NCBI GenBank assembly: GCA_003565195.1
Contig: PXCX01000137.1
Location: 1-7,718 of the forward strand
DNA from: PVC group bacterium
GTDB taxonomy: Bacteria; Verrucomicrobiota; Kiritimatiellia; CAIKKV01; PXCX01
DNA: 7,718 bases
Direction of reading: 5' to 3'
A program made the position numbers and the translations under genes. This document shows positions 1-5,082 of the stretch, one piece after another. Numbering within the stretch: the first letter of the stretch is position 1; the number at the start of each line of letters is the position of its first letter. The notes under the pieces were generated by a model. That model saw only the letters and a program-made list of their open reading frames with translations, was not told where the DNA came from and made no database searches.

Positions 1-183
1 ATACGGATCGGCGCCCAACGCCACGGGGTGACGCTCCAAGCCGTCGATAGCGCGGGAACGTTCGACGCCGAACGTTGCGTCGAAGCCTCCAAAGCCGGTA
101 AATCGGGACAAATCCTGACCCGCATCGTTTTCCGTCCCCACACACTTTCACGCCGGATGACCCTCCGATTCCGGATTCAATAA
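1..183 (+). CDS. 3' end of an unrecognised protein-coding gene (partial)
   Basis: Frame 1 is open from the first base to a TAA at 181-183 and gives the last 60 residues of a protein that begins outside the window. The residues alternate polar and hydrophobic towards the end (LTRIVFRPH, then MTLRFRIQ), which suggests beta strands closing a beta-rich domain. I recognise no catalytic motif, membrane segment or family signature. Codon use looks coding: third positions are GC-rich, as in its neighbours. The gene converges on the tRNA gene that follows. It could also be a chance open stretch, but 60 codons without a stop reaching the window edge and a plausible beta-strand pattern favour a real gene end. 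Confidence 0.5.
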   Translation: MRIGAQRHGVTLQAVDSAGTFDAERCVEASKAGKSGQILTRIVFRPHTLSRRMTLRFRIQ

Positions 184-241
184 CCGTATCCGTTCGCGCC
201 GCGAGCGAAGTGTACCGTCTTCTCGAGGTTCCGGACAATCT

Positions 242-274
242 GGCGTTATGAATAAAGGCTTAAACGCTAGTTTT
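242..274 (+). terminator. weak candidate terminator after the partial gene
   Basis: GCGTT at 243-247 pairs with AACGC at 263-267, G242 can wobble-pair with T268, and TTTT follows at 271-274. The loop is long (15 nt), with only a small inner TAA/TTA pairing. It lies about 60 bp after the stop of the plus-strand gene. The stem is short and the loop large, so this is a tentative call. The rest of 184-288 holds nothing else I can identify. Confidence 0.2.
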
Positions 275-291
275 CGGGGGATTCAGAGCGG

Positions 292-365
292 TGGGCCCGG
301 CTGGACTCGAACCAGCGACCAGAGGATTATGAGTCCCCTGCTCTGACCAACTGAGCTACGGGCCC
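292..365 (-). tRNA. tRNA-Ile2 (anticodon CAU, lysidine type)
   Basis: The minus strand folds as a complete 74-nt cloverleaf. The acceptor stem is GGGCCCG/CGGGCCC, the D arm GCTC...GAGC, the anticodon stem GGGGA/TCCTC with loop CTCATAA (anticodon CAU at 329-331), and the T arm GCTGG-TTCGAGT-CCAGC, with A73 as discriminator. CAU could mean initiator Met, elongator Met or Ile2. C1-A72-type initiator features are absent. The G-C pairs at 4:69 and 5:68 and the GGTCGCTGG variable/T-arm stretch resemble bacterial Ile2 tRNAs rather than elongator Met, which usually has weak pairs there. Ile2 needs TilS to convert C34 to lysidine so that it reads AUA. The genome encodes A73-C-C-G at the 3' end rather than CCA, so at least the final A must be added after transcription. 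The upstream gene on the same strand is cca. Confidence 0.93.
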
Positions 366-379
366 GCGAAAGGCTTTCT

Positions 380-408
380 TTTTTACCAGATAATCGCCAT
401 TACGGCAA
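380..408 (-). promoter_or_regulatory. possible tRNA promoter at the end of cca
   Basis: On the minus strand TTGCCG (408-403) and TAAAAA (385-380) are separated by 17 bp, each matching 4 of 6 consensus sigma70 positions. Initiation about 7 nt further on would give a short tRNA 5' leader of about 8 nt. It overlaps the cca stop codon. Read-through from cca across the 34-bp gap is an equally good explanation for expression of the tRNA. Confidence 0.3.
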
Positions 409-1734
409 GTCTGGATGTCGGCCGGCGATCTGTTGACGCAGCCATTGGAGCAAGTTATCGCGTGAATCGGCGATCCCGTTCAACTGTGCGTCATAGGCTT
501 CCTGCAACCAATATCCGATTTCCGGTCCCGGCGGCAGTCCGAGTTCCAGAATATCCGTGCCGCGGATCCAGCGTTCAGGTAACGATACCTGGTTGGCCAA
601 TTCGTGTTGTATCGTTTCGATGATTTTTTGAATGTCGTCTTTCTTATGACTGGCCAGACAGTCCAGACGATGGAGTTCCAGTTCGATCGGGAATTCCGGC
701 TGCGCCATCCAGCGGCGCAAGCGCGCCGGCCGCATTTGCGGGACATCAGCGAAGCGCATGTGTCCGCGAATACAGGAAACAATGATTTCCCGATCGCGGT
801 TGGCAAACCTTAAACGGCGCAGGATTGCATCGGCCATATCTGCGCCAACTCCCGCGTGACGGTCGAACCGGATACGGCCTTCGATTTGCGCGGCAGTCGG
901 CGGTTTCCCGATATCGTGCAGCCAAACGGCCCAAGCCAATCGCAGATCGTCGCTTTGCATAGTGTTCAGCATGATTCTGGTATGCGTCCAGACATCGCCT
1001 TCCGGATGAAATTGTGGCGGTTGTTCAACGCCCTTCATGGCGCTGACTTCCGGCAGGATTGCATCCAGTAATCCGGATTGATCGAGCAAGTCCACACCGT
1101 CACCGGCCCTGGGAGCTTCAAGTAGCAGGCGGGTTAACTCGATACGTATACGATCGGCGCTGACACTGGTTATGCAGGGCGCGTATTGCTTGATGGCATC
1201 GGCCGTCGCCGGTTCAATCGCGAATTGTAACGTGGCGGCAAACCGGATGGCGCGCAAAAGACGCAAATAATCTTCCTCAAACCGTTTTTGGGGATCGCCG
1301 ACGGTACGGATCAGGTGTCGCGCAATATCGTCGCGGCCACCGACATAGTCCAGGATCGTTTCGGTAACCGGATCCATTAACATCGCATTGACGGTAAAAT
1401 CGCGCCGCATGGCATCCGCGCGCGCATCACTGAAGGAGACGCGCTGCGGATGTCGGCCGTCTACCGTTCCGTGATCTTCGCGAAACGTGGCTATTTCCAC
1501 GAAACGTTTACCGCTATCCGGTACCAGGATCACGCCAAAGGCGCGGCCGACGGCATGACCGCCGGGGAAAAGCGCAAGAACTTGATCGGGAAGCGCGTTT
1601 GTGGCAATATCGTAATCTTTCGGTTCCCTTTGCAGAAGCATATCGCGCACACAGCCGCCGACCCAGTAAGCCTCGAAGCCCGCGTCCCGCAATTTAAGGA
1701 CTAATTCCAACGCTCCGGCGCGGGCTTCATTCAT
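400..1734 (-). CDS. cca: CCA tRNA nucleotidyltransferase (class II, with HD domain)
   Basis: This cytoplasmic enzyme adds or repairs the 3' CCA of tRNAs from CTP and ATP without a nucleic-acid template. At 444 aa it has a normal length. The N-terminal nucleotidyltransferase head shows GGCVRD at 26-31 and the metal-binding pair in KDYDIAT (Asp40, Asp42), then RRDFTVNAM at 110-118. EEDYLRLLRAIRF at 153-165 carries the EDxxR motif that selects the incoming base in class II CCA enzymes. A central HD-type domain follows, with His251 in WTHT and His273-Asp274 in LHDIGKP, as in enterobacterial CCA enzymes that also have phosphohydrolase activity. The ATG at 1734 overlaps the stop of the preceding pseudopilin gene (ATGA), with AGGA at 1747-1744 as ribosome binding site, so translational coupling is likely. 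The related alternative, poly(A) polymerase, is less likely given the EDxxR context but cannot be excluded by eye. Confidence 0.92.
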   Translation of the reverse strand: MNEARAGALELVLKLRDAGFEAYWVGGCVRDMLLQREPKDYDIATNALPDQVLALFPGGHAVGRAFGVILVPDSGKRFVEIATFREDHGTVDGRHPQRVSFSDARADAMRRDFTVNAMLMDPVTETILDYVGGRDDIARHLIRTVGDPQKRFEEDYLRLLRAIRFAATLQFAIEPATADAIKQYAPCITSVSADRIRIELTRLLLEAPRAGDGVDLLDQSGLLDAILPEVSAMKGVEQPPQFHPEGDVWTHTRIMLNTMQSDDLRLAWAVWLHDIGKPPTAAQIEGRIRFDRHAGVGADMADAILRRLRFANRDREIIVSCIRGHMRFADVPQMRPARLRRWMAQPEFPIELELHRLDCLASHKKDDIQKIIETIQHELANQVSLPERWIRGTDILELGLPPGPEIGYWLQEAYDAQLNGIADSRDNLLQWLRQQIAGRHPDLP

Positions 1735-2174
1735 GGCTTGGATTCCTGCGCGTTCGTATCGGCGGCAAAGTTGTTCACGGCAATTTCCAGCACCGTATCA
1801 CTGCCGGCATGGACCAGACGCCAGATATGCCACGGCGCATAATCGAGTTCGCCTGAAGCATCGCTTATCTCGGCAGCCACCGGGGTTTCCGTCCATTGCC
1901 AGCCGGCCGGCAGCATGTCCTTCAAATCCTCGTTTTCCATGCCAGTCCGGCGATGGGCGAGAAGGTCGCGCATGATCATTCGCGCCTGTTCCAGGCGGTA
2001 TGCCTTGTGTTCGGCACGAATCATTACCGAACGGCTATGCAGCGCAACCAGGCCGACCACGCTCAACAACCCGACAGCCACCAGGACTTCGAGAAAACTG
2101 AACCCGGCACGCCGGGTAGGTTGCGGGGTATCGCGATCGTTTGCCCGATCGGCGCCGTCAACGGTCGTCAGCAA
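1731..2174 (-). CDS. GspI-like minor pseudopilin (type II secretion family)
   Basis: This 147-aa protein has a prepilin N-terminus: a basic leader ending in RRAG, then FSFLEVLVAVGLLSVVGLVAL, with Glu at mature position 5 and a single hydrophobic helix. A prepilin peptidase would cut after Gly24 and methylate Phe1. The segment after the helix (MIRAEHKAYRLEQARMIMRDLLA) and the small C-terminal domain with spaced Trp residues (QWTET, PWHIWRL) fit the GspI minor-pseudopilin pattern, but the assignment to GspI rather than another minor pseudopilin is inferred. The start is TTG at 2174-2172. It is chosen because GGAGGAGG lies 8 nt upstream and no ATG precedes the cleavage site. The leader of 24 residues is longer than usual for pseudopilins. 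The gene follows a gspG-type gene by 78 bp and overlaps cca by 4 bp. Confidence 0.8.
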   Translation of the reverse strand: MLTTVDGADRANDRDTPQPTRRAGFSFLEVLVAVGLLSVVGLVALHSRSVMIRAEHKAYRLEQARMIMRDLLAHRRTGMENEDLKDMLPAGWQWTETPVAAEISDASGELDYAPWHIWRLVHAGSDTVLEIAVNNFAADTNAQESKP

Positions 2175-2182
2175 GAGTAATT

Positions 2183-2190
2183 CCTCCTCC
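2183..2190 (-). promoter_or_regulatory. strong ribosome binding site fixing a TTG start
   Basis: GGAGGAGG on the minus strand lies 8 nt before TTG at 2174. It is the best Shine-Dalgarno in the window and is the reason for accepting a TTG start for the gspI-like gene. It lies in the 78-bp gap after gspG, where I see no convincing terminator, so the two genes are probably cotranscribed. Confidence 0.75.
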
Positions 2191-2252
2191 GTTCTTCGTG
2201 GCGGGTTGACTATACGGCTATCAATCCGGAGGCCGCGCGGGGATTTCAGCGT

Positions 2253-2696
2253 TCAAAGCTGCGAGCTGGACAGCTCGGCGTTCTCGCCGGTTCCTCCGGG
2301 TTCGCCATCGGCGCCGTAGGAAATGATTTCGTAAGGTTCCCCCCGGCGTCCCGGCACCAGGTAAATGTACGGTTGCCCCCAGGGATCTTGCGGAACATTC
2401 GGGCTCAGCAGGTAGCCGCCTTCCGGATAACGGTTCGGGAGCGGTGGCCGTTCCGGCCGGCGTACCAGCGCTTCAAGTCCTTGTTCCGGCGTGGGTATCC
2501 GTCCATTGTCAGCCCGGTACATTTCAATGGCCGTCTGCAGGTTTTTGATGTCGGCACTCGCCCTGGCAACCCGGCCTTCACCCGTACGGCCGGCAATATT
2601 GATGCCCACCACCGCGGCCAGAATCATCATGATCGAAACCGCCACCAGAATCTCCAGCAGCGTGAATCCTGCTTGTTGTATGTTCCTTGTGTTCAT
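2253..2696 (-). CDS. gspG: GspG-type major pseudopilin
   Basis: The 147-aa product has a short leader (MNTRNIQQAG) cut before FTLLEILVAV, with Glu5 of the mature protein and a hydrophobic helix to about residue 31. The GspG domain follows: ADIKNLQTAIEMYRADNGRIPTPEQGLEALV at 48-78, then DPWGQPYIYLVPG at 104-116. The C-terminal calcium loop is SYGADGEPGGTGENAEL. In the type II secretion system GspG polymerises into the periplasmic pseudopilus. Many PVC genomes also carry several stand-alone GspG-like proteins whose role is not known. Two family positions differ: the Pro usually at mature residue 22 is replaced (VVGIN instead of VVPN), and the final Asp of the calcium loop is Glu (ENAEL rather than ENAD). 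The ATG has no Shine-Dalgarno and sits 8 nt after a perfect TATAAT. The gspI-like gene is next on the strand; no other gsp gene is in view. Confidence 0.9.
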   Translation of the reverse strand: MNTRNIQQAGFTLLEILVAVSIMMILAAVVGINIAGRTGEGRVARASADIKNLQTAIEMYRADNGRIPTPEQGLEALVRRPERPPLPNRYPEGGYLLSPNVPQDPWGQPYIYLVPGRRGEPYEIISYGADGEPGGTGENAELSSSQL

Positions 2697-2704
2697 CGAG
2701 TGGT

Positions 2705-2734
2705 ATTATAACGGATAGGCTGTACCGGGGTCAA
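2705..2734 (-). promoter_or_regulatory. sigma70-type promoter of gspG, apparently leaderless
   Basis: On the minus strand TTGACC (2734-2729, 5 of 6) and TATAAT (2710-2705, 6 of 6) are 18 bp apart. The -10 box ends only 8 nt before the gspG ATG at 2696-2694, so a start site 6-8 nt downstream would fall within 0-2 nt of the initiation codon. No Shine-Dalgarno exists between the promoter and the ATG, which fits a leaderless transcript. Confidence 0.7.
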
Positions 2735-2766
2735 CTGCGGAAAGCGACACGGCACGAATTTGCGTC

Positions 2767-2795
2767 TTGAATAATTGGTGAACCCGCGCTATCGT
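2767..2795 (+). promoter_or_regulatory. candidate panD promoter
   Basis: TTGAAT (2767-2772) and TATCGT (2790-2795) are 17 bp apart, each matching 4 of 6 consensus positions. Initiation near 2802 would give a leader of about 27 nt containing AAGGA (2817-2821), 7 nt before the panD ATG. It is divergent from the gspG promoter, and the two -35 boxes are 32 bp apart. Confidence 0.4.
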
Positions 2796-2828
2796 TAAGT
2801 GCTTGTGCAATCAATCAAGGAATCCATA

Positions 2829-3191
2829 ATGCTATCTATCATGTTGAAATCTAAACTACACGGTGCGCGTGTAACCGGTGCGACGCTGGATTACGAAGGT
2901 AGCCTGACAATTGATCGGAACCTGATGGATCAGGCCGGCTTACTGGCTTACGAAAAGATTCTGGTGGCCAACATGGAAAACGCGAACCGTTTTGAAACCT
3001 ATGTCATTGAAGGCAAACCCGGATCGTGCGAAATATGTCTTAACGGCGCCACAGCCCGCTTGGGTACGATTGGCGATCGTCTGATAATTTTTTCTTTCTG
3101 TATTCTATCAGAGCGGGAAGCGCGCCAGCATAATCCGCTGGTTCTGCGCCTGGACGAACGCAATCAACCGGAAAAACCGGTGACCAACTGA
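2829..3191 (+). CDS. panD: aspartate 1-decarboxylase precursor
   Basis: This cytoplasmic pyruvoyl enzyme converts L-aspartate to beta-alanine, which PanC joins to pantoate to make pantothenate for coenzyme A. The 120-aa precursor cleaves itself between Gly24 and Ser25 (YEGSLTID), turning Ser25 into the pyruvoyl group. Starting at the ATG at 2829, the known functional residues of the E. coli enzyme fall at the same numbers: Lys9, Gly24-Ser25, Arg54, Thr57, Tyr58 (NRFETYVIEG) and Asn72 (CLNGATA). This match and the AAGGA 7 nt upstream decide against the in-frame GTG at 2799. The C-terminal tail (residues about 113-120, polar) is family-like. No panB or panC is in the window, so the gene stands alone, as is common. 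Its TGA directly abuts the stop of the opposite-strand gene. Confidence 0.95.
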   Translation: MLSIMLKSKLHGARVTGATLDYEGSLTIDRNLMDQAGLLAYEKILVANMENANRFETYVIEGKPGSCEICLNGATARLGTIGDRLIIFSFCILSEREARQHNPLVLRLDERNQPEKPVTN

Positions 3192-3683
3192 TCAATCCGT
3201 GTCCGCAGTATCCGCCGGTTTGTCATTAATAATTTTGCGCATGGCCTCTATCGCCCGCTGAATGACTTCCGCTTCCCAGCGTATTTCCTGGAATTGTTTT
3301 TCTGCTTTTTCAGCACGACGGTTGGCGCGTTCAATATCGGAACGCAGTCTCTCGACAACCCCATCTTGAACGTAGAGTTTGCGCTGGGCATCCGCTAGTA
3401 ATTCCCGCATTTGGATAACCCGCACCCCTTGATCGGCCGGCGAACTATCCAGATCCGTCAAATCCATCCCTTGCGGAATGGGGACATCAACCGGAGATCC
3501 GCAATCGGTGCATGGAATCGTCAAGCCGGCGCCACGGTAATCGATGACCATACTTTTACTGCATTGGGGACATTCGAAGAGAATATCGGTATCCCGGATA
3601 TCGAGATCCTCGTTTTCGTTGTCTTCAGCGGTTGAGCCGGCAGGATCCGGCGGCATATCTTTCCGATCGTCTTCTGTACTCAT
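3192..3683 (-). CDS. small acidic protein with zinc ribbon and coiled coil, function unknown
   Basis: The product is 163 aa with three parts. Residues 1-34 are acidic and probably disordered. A four-cysteine zinc ribbon follows, CPQC at 38-41 and CTDC at 58-61, with GAGLTIPC between them. A charged helical stretch from about 90 to 150 (MRELLADAQRKL, RLRSDIERANRRAEKAEKQF) looks like a coiled coil. There is no signal peptide or membrane segment. I do not recognise a named family; similar short ribbons (CPxC ... GxxxxCPxCG) occur in many PVC proteins. The start is ATG at 3683 because GGGAGG lies 8 nt upstream. An ATG at 3707 lies upstream of the expected transcription start of the TATAAT at 3713-3708 and is rejected. 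A role in oligomerisation and nucleic-acid or protein binding is only a guess. Confidence 0.8.
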   Translation of the reverse strand: MSTEDDRKDMPPDPAGSTAEDNENEDLDIRDTDILFECPQCSKSMVIDYRGAGLTIPCTDCGSPVDVPIPQGMDLTDLDSSPADQGVRVIQMRELLADAQRKLYVQDGVVERLRSDIERANRRAEKAEKQFQEIRWEAEVIQRAIEAMRKIINDKPADTADTD

Positions 3684-3691
3684 GATGGGTG

Positions 3692-3697
3692 CCTCCC
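3692..3697 (-). promoter_or_regulatory. ribosome binding site deciding the zinc-ribbon gene start
   Basis: GGGAGG on the minus strand lies 8 nt before the ATG at 3683. The longer reading from the ATG at 3707 would put this site inside the coding region and leave its own start without a ribosome binding site. Confidence 0.65.
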
Positions 3698-3707
3698 TAT
3701 GGGACAT

Positions 3708-3737
3708 ATTATAAGCACATTATATTCCCGAGGGCAA
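3708..3737 (-). promoter_or_regulatory. sigma70-type promoter of the zinc-ribbon gene
   Basis: On the minus strand TTGCCC (3737-3732, 4 of 6) and TATAAT (3713-3708, 6 of 6) are 18 bp apart. Initiation near 3701 would leave a leader of about 17 nt holding GGGAGG before the ATG at 3683. The gene can therefore be transcribed independently of the upstream apgM-like gene, whose stop is at 3766. Confidence 0.6.
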
Positions 3738-3765
3738 GCAGCAATTCTTTGTTACTGCGATTCAT

Positions 3766-4986
3766 TCACGAACGCACCGGCCCGAACAGTAATTGCATCA
3801 GCTCGTTGCCGGCCAGCCGGCCAAGCGTGCCGCGACGGGCGGCGCTTTCGCCATAGGTTTCGACCGTATCGGGTTCGCGGTCGCAAAACCGGATGGCGAC
3901 CGGCACCGGATCGCGTGTATGTTTACCGAGTTTGACCGGAACATAGTGATCGGGCAAGACGATTGCTTGGACGGCAGGACCGACTGCATCCAGCACCGGT
4001 TGCACGATACGGGCATCAAATTGTTCTATAGTTGCGATTTTCAGGTTCAGATCGCATGCATGCGAGACCTCATCGATCGCTTCAACATGCAGGTAGACGA
4101 AATCGTGATTGTCGAGCGCATTCACGGCCGCCTCGGCTTTGCCCTCGTAATTGGTGTCGATATATCCGGTAGCCCCCTCAACTGGAATGACATCCATTCC
4201 CAGGCAACGGCCCAGTCCGACAATCACATCGACCGCCGAAATCACAGCACCGCGTATTCCAAATTTATCTTCGAGCGGTTGAATTGCCCCGGCTCGGCCG
4301 CCGCTCCAGGGCCAAACACCGTTTACCGGGGTACGATTACGGTTGTTAAGCGGCAACCGGCTCAACACCGACGGTGCCTCAACCATGATCCGTTGCAAAC
4401 ATTCGGCGGTCGCTTCCGCTTCCGGAACGGCGGCCTGCGGATAAAAACCGGCAATGATATCGCCTTGGTGGTCATCCGGTTTTTCGGTGACGACACGCGG
4501 AGAGAAGGTCGGTCCGCGCAGGATCAAAAGATTACGGTAACTGACCCCGGCATGGAAACGTACGGTATCGTTGCCGAACCGGTCATTCAAGGCCGCGATA
4601 CATGTTTCGGCATCCTGCGTCGAAGGGTGGCCGGCCGAAAAATCGCTTAAAACACCTTCCCTACTGCTGATTAAATTCAGCCGAAATGCAACGTCATCCG
4701 GTTGCAAGGCAATCCCACGACCGGCCGCTTCCAAAGGACCGCGGCCCCCGTATTCCCGTTTCAAATCGCAACCCAGAACCGACATATTGGCCACTTCGCT
4801 GCCAGTCGGGAAACCGTCCGGCAACGAAACAAATTCACCGCAACAACCTTCCCTGGCAATCCGATCCATACCGGGTGTGTGAGCGTATTCCAACGGTGTC
4901 AAGCCGTTCAGTTCCGGCAACGGATGATCGGCCATACCATCGGCAAGAAAGAGCACGGTTTTGCTGGGCTGGATTGTCGATCTCAT
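3766..4986 (-). CDS. ApgM-family metalloenzyme: phosphoglycerate mutase-like / proposed homoserine kinase
   Basis: This 406-aa protein belongs to the alkaline-phosphatase superfamily. FLADGMADHPLPEL at 13-26 holds the first metal-binding Asp. GFPTGSEVANMSVLG at 58-72 carries the predicted nucleophilic Ser63. GRGPLEAA lies at 81-88, HVEAIDEVSHACD at 300-312, and DHYVPVKLGKHTRDPVP at 346-362 gives the remaining metal ligands. One branch is 2,3-bisphosphoglycerate-independent phosphoglycerate mutase (glycolysis). Another bacterial branch has been proposed as an alternative homoserine kinase in threonine synthesis. GATGYIDTNYEGKAEAA (271-287) and the Trp-rich WPWSGG (225-230) recall the second branch to me, but this is from memory and the neighbours give no threonine context. 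The start is the ATG at 4986; an in-frame TAA lies three codons upstream and no Shine-Dalgarno is evident. Confidence 0.87.
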   Translation of the reverse strand: MRSTIQPSKTVLFLADGMADHPLPELNGLTPLEYAHTPGMDRIAREGCCGEFVSLPDGFPTGSEVANMSVLGCDLKREYGGRGPLEAAGRGIALQPDDVAFRLNLISSREGVLSDFSAGHPSTQDAETCIAALNDRFGNDTVRFHAGVSYRNLLILRGPTFSPRVVTEKPDDHQGDIIAGFYPQAAVPEAEATAECLQRIMVEAPSVLSRLPLNNRNRTPVNGVWPWSGGRAGAIQPLEDKFGIRGAVISAVDVIVGLGRCLGMDVIPVEGATGYIDTNYEGKAEAAVNALDNHDFVYLHVEAIDEVSHACDLNLKIATIEQFDARIVQPVLDAVGPAVQAIVLPDHYVPVKLGKHTRDPVPVAIRFCDREPDTVETYGESAARRGTLGRLAGNELMQLLFGPVRS

Positions 4987-5022
4987 GGCGCGTTACTTTG
5001 CCAGAATCGGCGCATTTCGTCA

Positions 5023-5051
5023 ATCACAGAGTGACGTGTGGCGGTTGTCAA
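5023..5051 (-). promoter_or_regulatory. candidate promoter of the apgM-like gene
   Basis: On the minus strand a consensus TTGACA (5051-5046) is followed after 17 bp by TGTGAT (5028-5023, 4 of 6). Initiation near 5016 would leave a leader of about 30 nt. The -35 box overlaps a plus-strand TTGTCA (5045-5050), which could serve the divergent recJ. Both lie in the interrupted palindrome GGTTG-T-CAACC at 5043-5053. A second, closer pair, TTGACG (5023-5018) and CAAAGT (5000-4995), is weaker. Confidence 0.45.
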
Positions 5052-5082
5052 CCAAAGATCCATGTGGTAAGGTTACGCTTGA

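Noticed and set aside
193..209. TTCGC/GCGAA inverted repeat after the partial gene
   Set aside because: The stem is only 5 bp, there is no T tract, and it is likely by chance in GC-rich sequence.
292..365. tRNA-Met (elongator or initiator) instead of tRNA-Ile2
   Set aside because: The anticodon alone allows it, but the 4:69 and 5:68 G-C pairs and the GGTCGCTGG segment resemble Ile2, and initiator features (unpaired first base, three G-C pairs at the base of the anticodon stem) are absent. A covariance-model scan would settle it.
371..386. GAAA-GGC-TTTC followed by six T as a plus-strand terminator
   Set aside because: The stem is four weak pairs and no plus-strand gene ends nearby; it sits in the leader of the minus-strand tRNA.
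2799..2828. Upstream GTG start for panD, adding ten residues
   Set aside because: The ATG at 2829 has AAGGA 7 nt upstream and places Lys9, Gly24-Ser25, Arg54, Tyr58 and Asn72 at the standard family numbers; the extension also overlaps the expected transcription start region.
2697..2828. Riboswitch or leader structure between gspG and panD
   Set aside because: The panD leader is short (about 27 nt) and gspG appears leaderless, so there is no room for an aptamer; only promoter elements were found.
3684..3707. Upstream ATG at 3707 for the zinc-ribbon gene
   Set aside because: It lies upstream of the transcription start expected from the TATAAT at 3713-3708, and GGGAGG is positioned for the ATG at 3683.
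3793..4650. A 285-codon open frame on the plus strand
   Set aside because: It lies wholly antisense to the apgM-like gene, whose motifs are unmistakable, and its translation shows no domain character.
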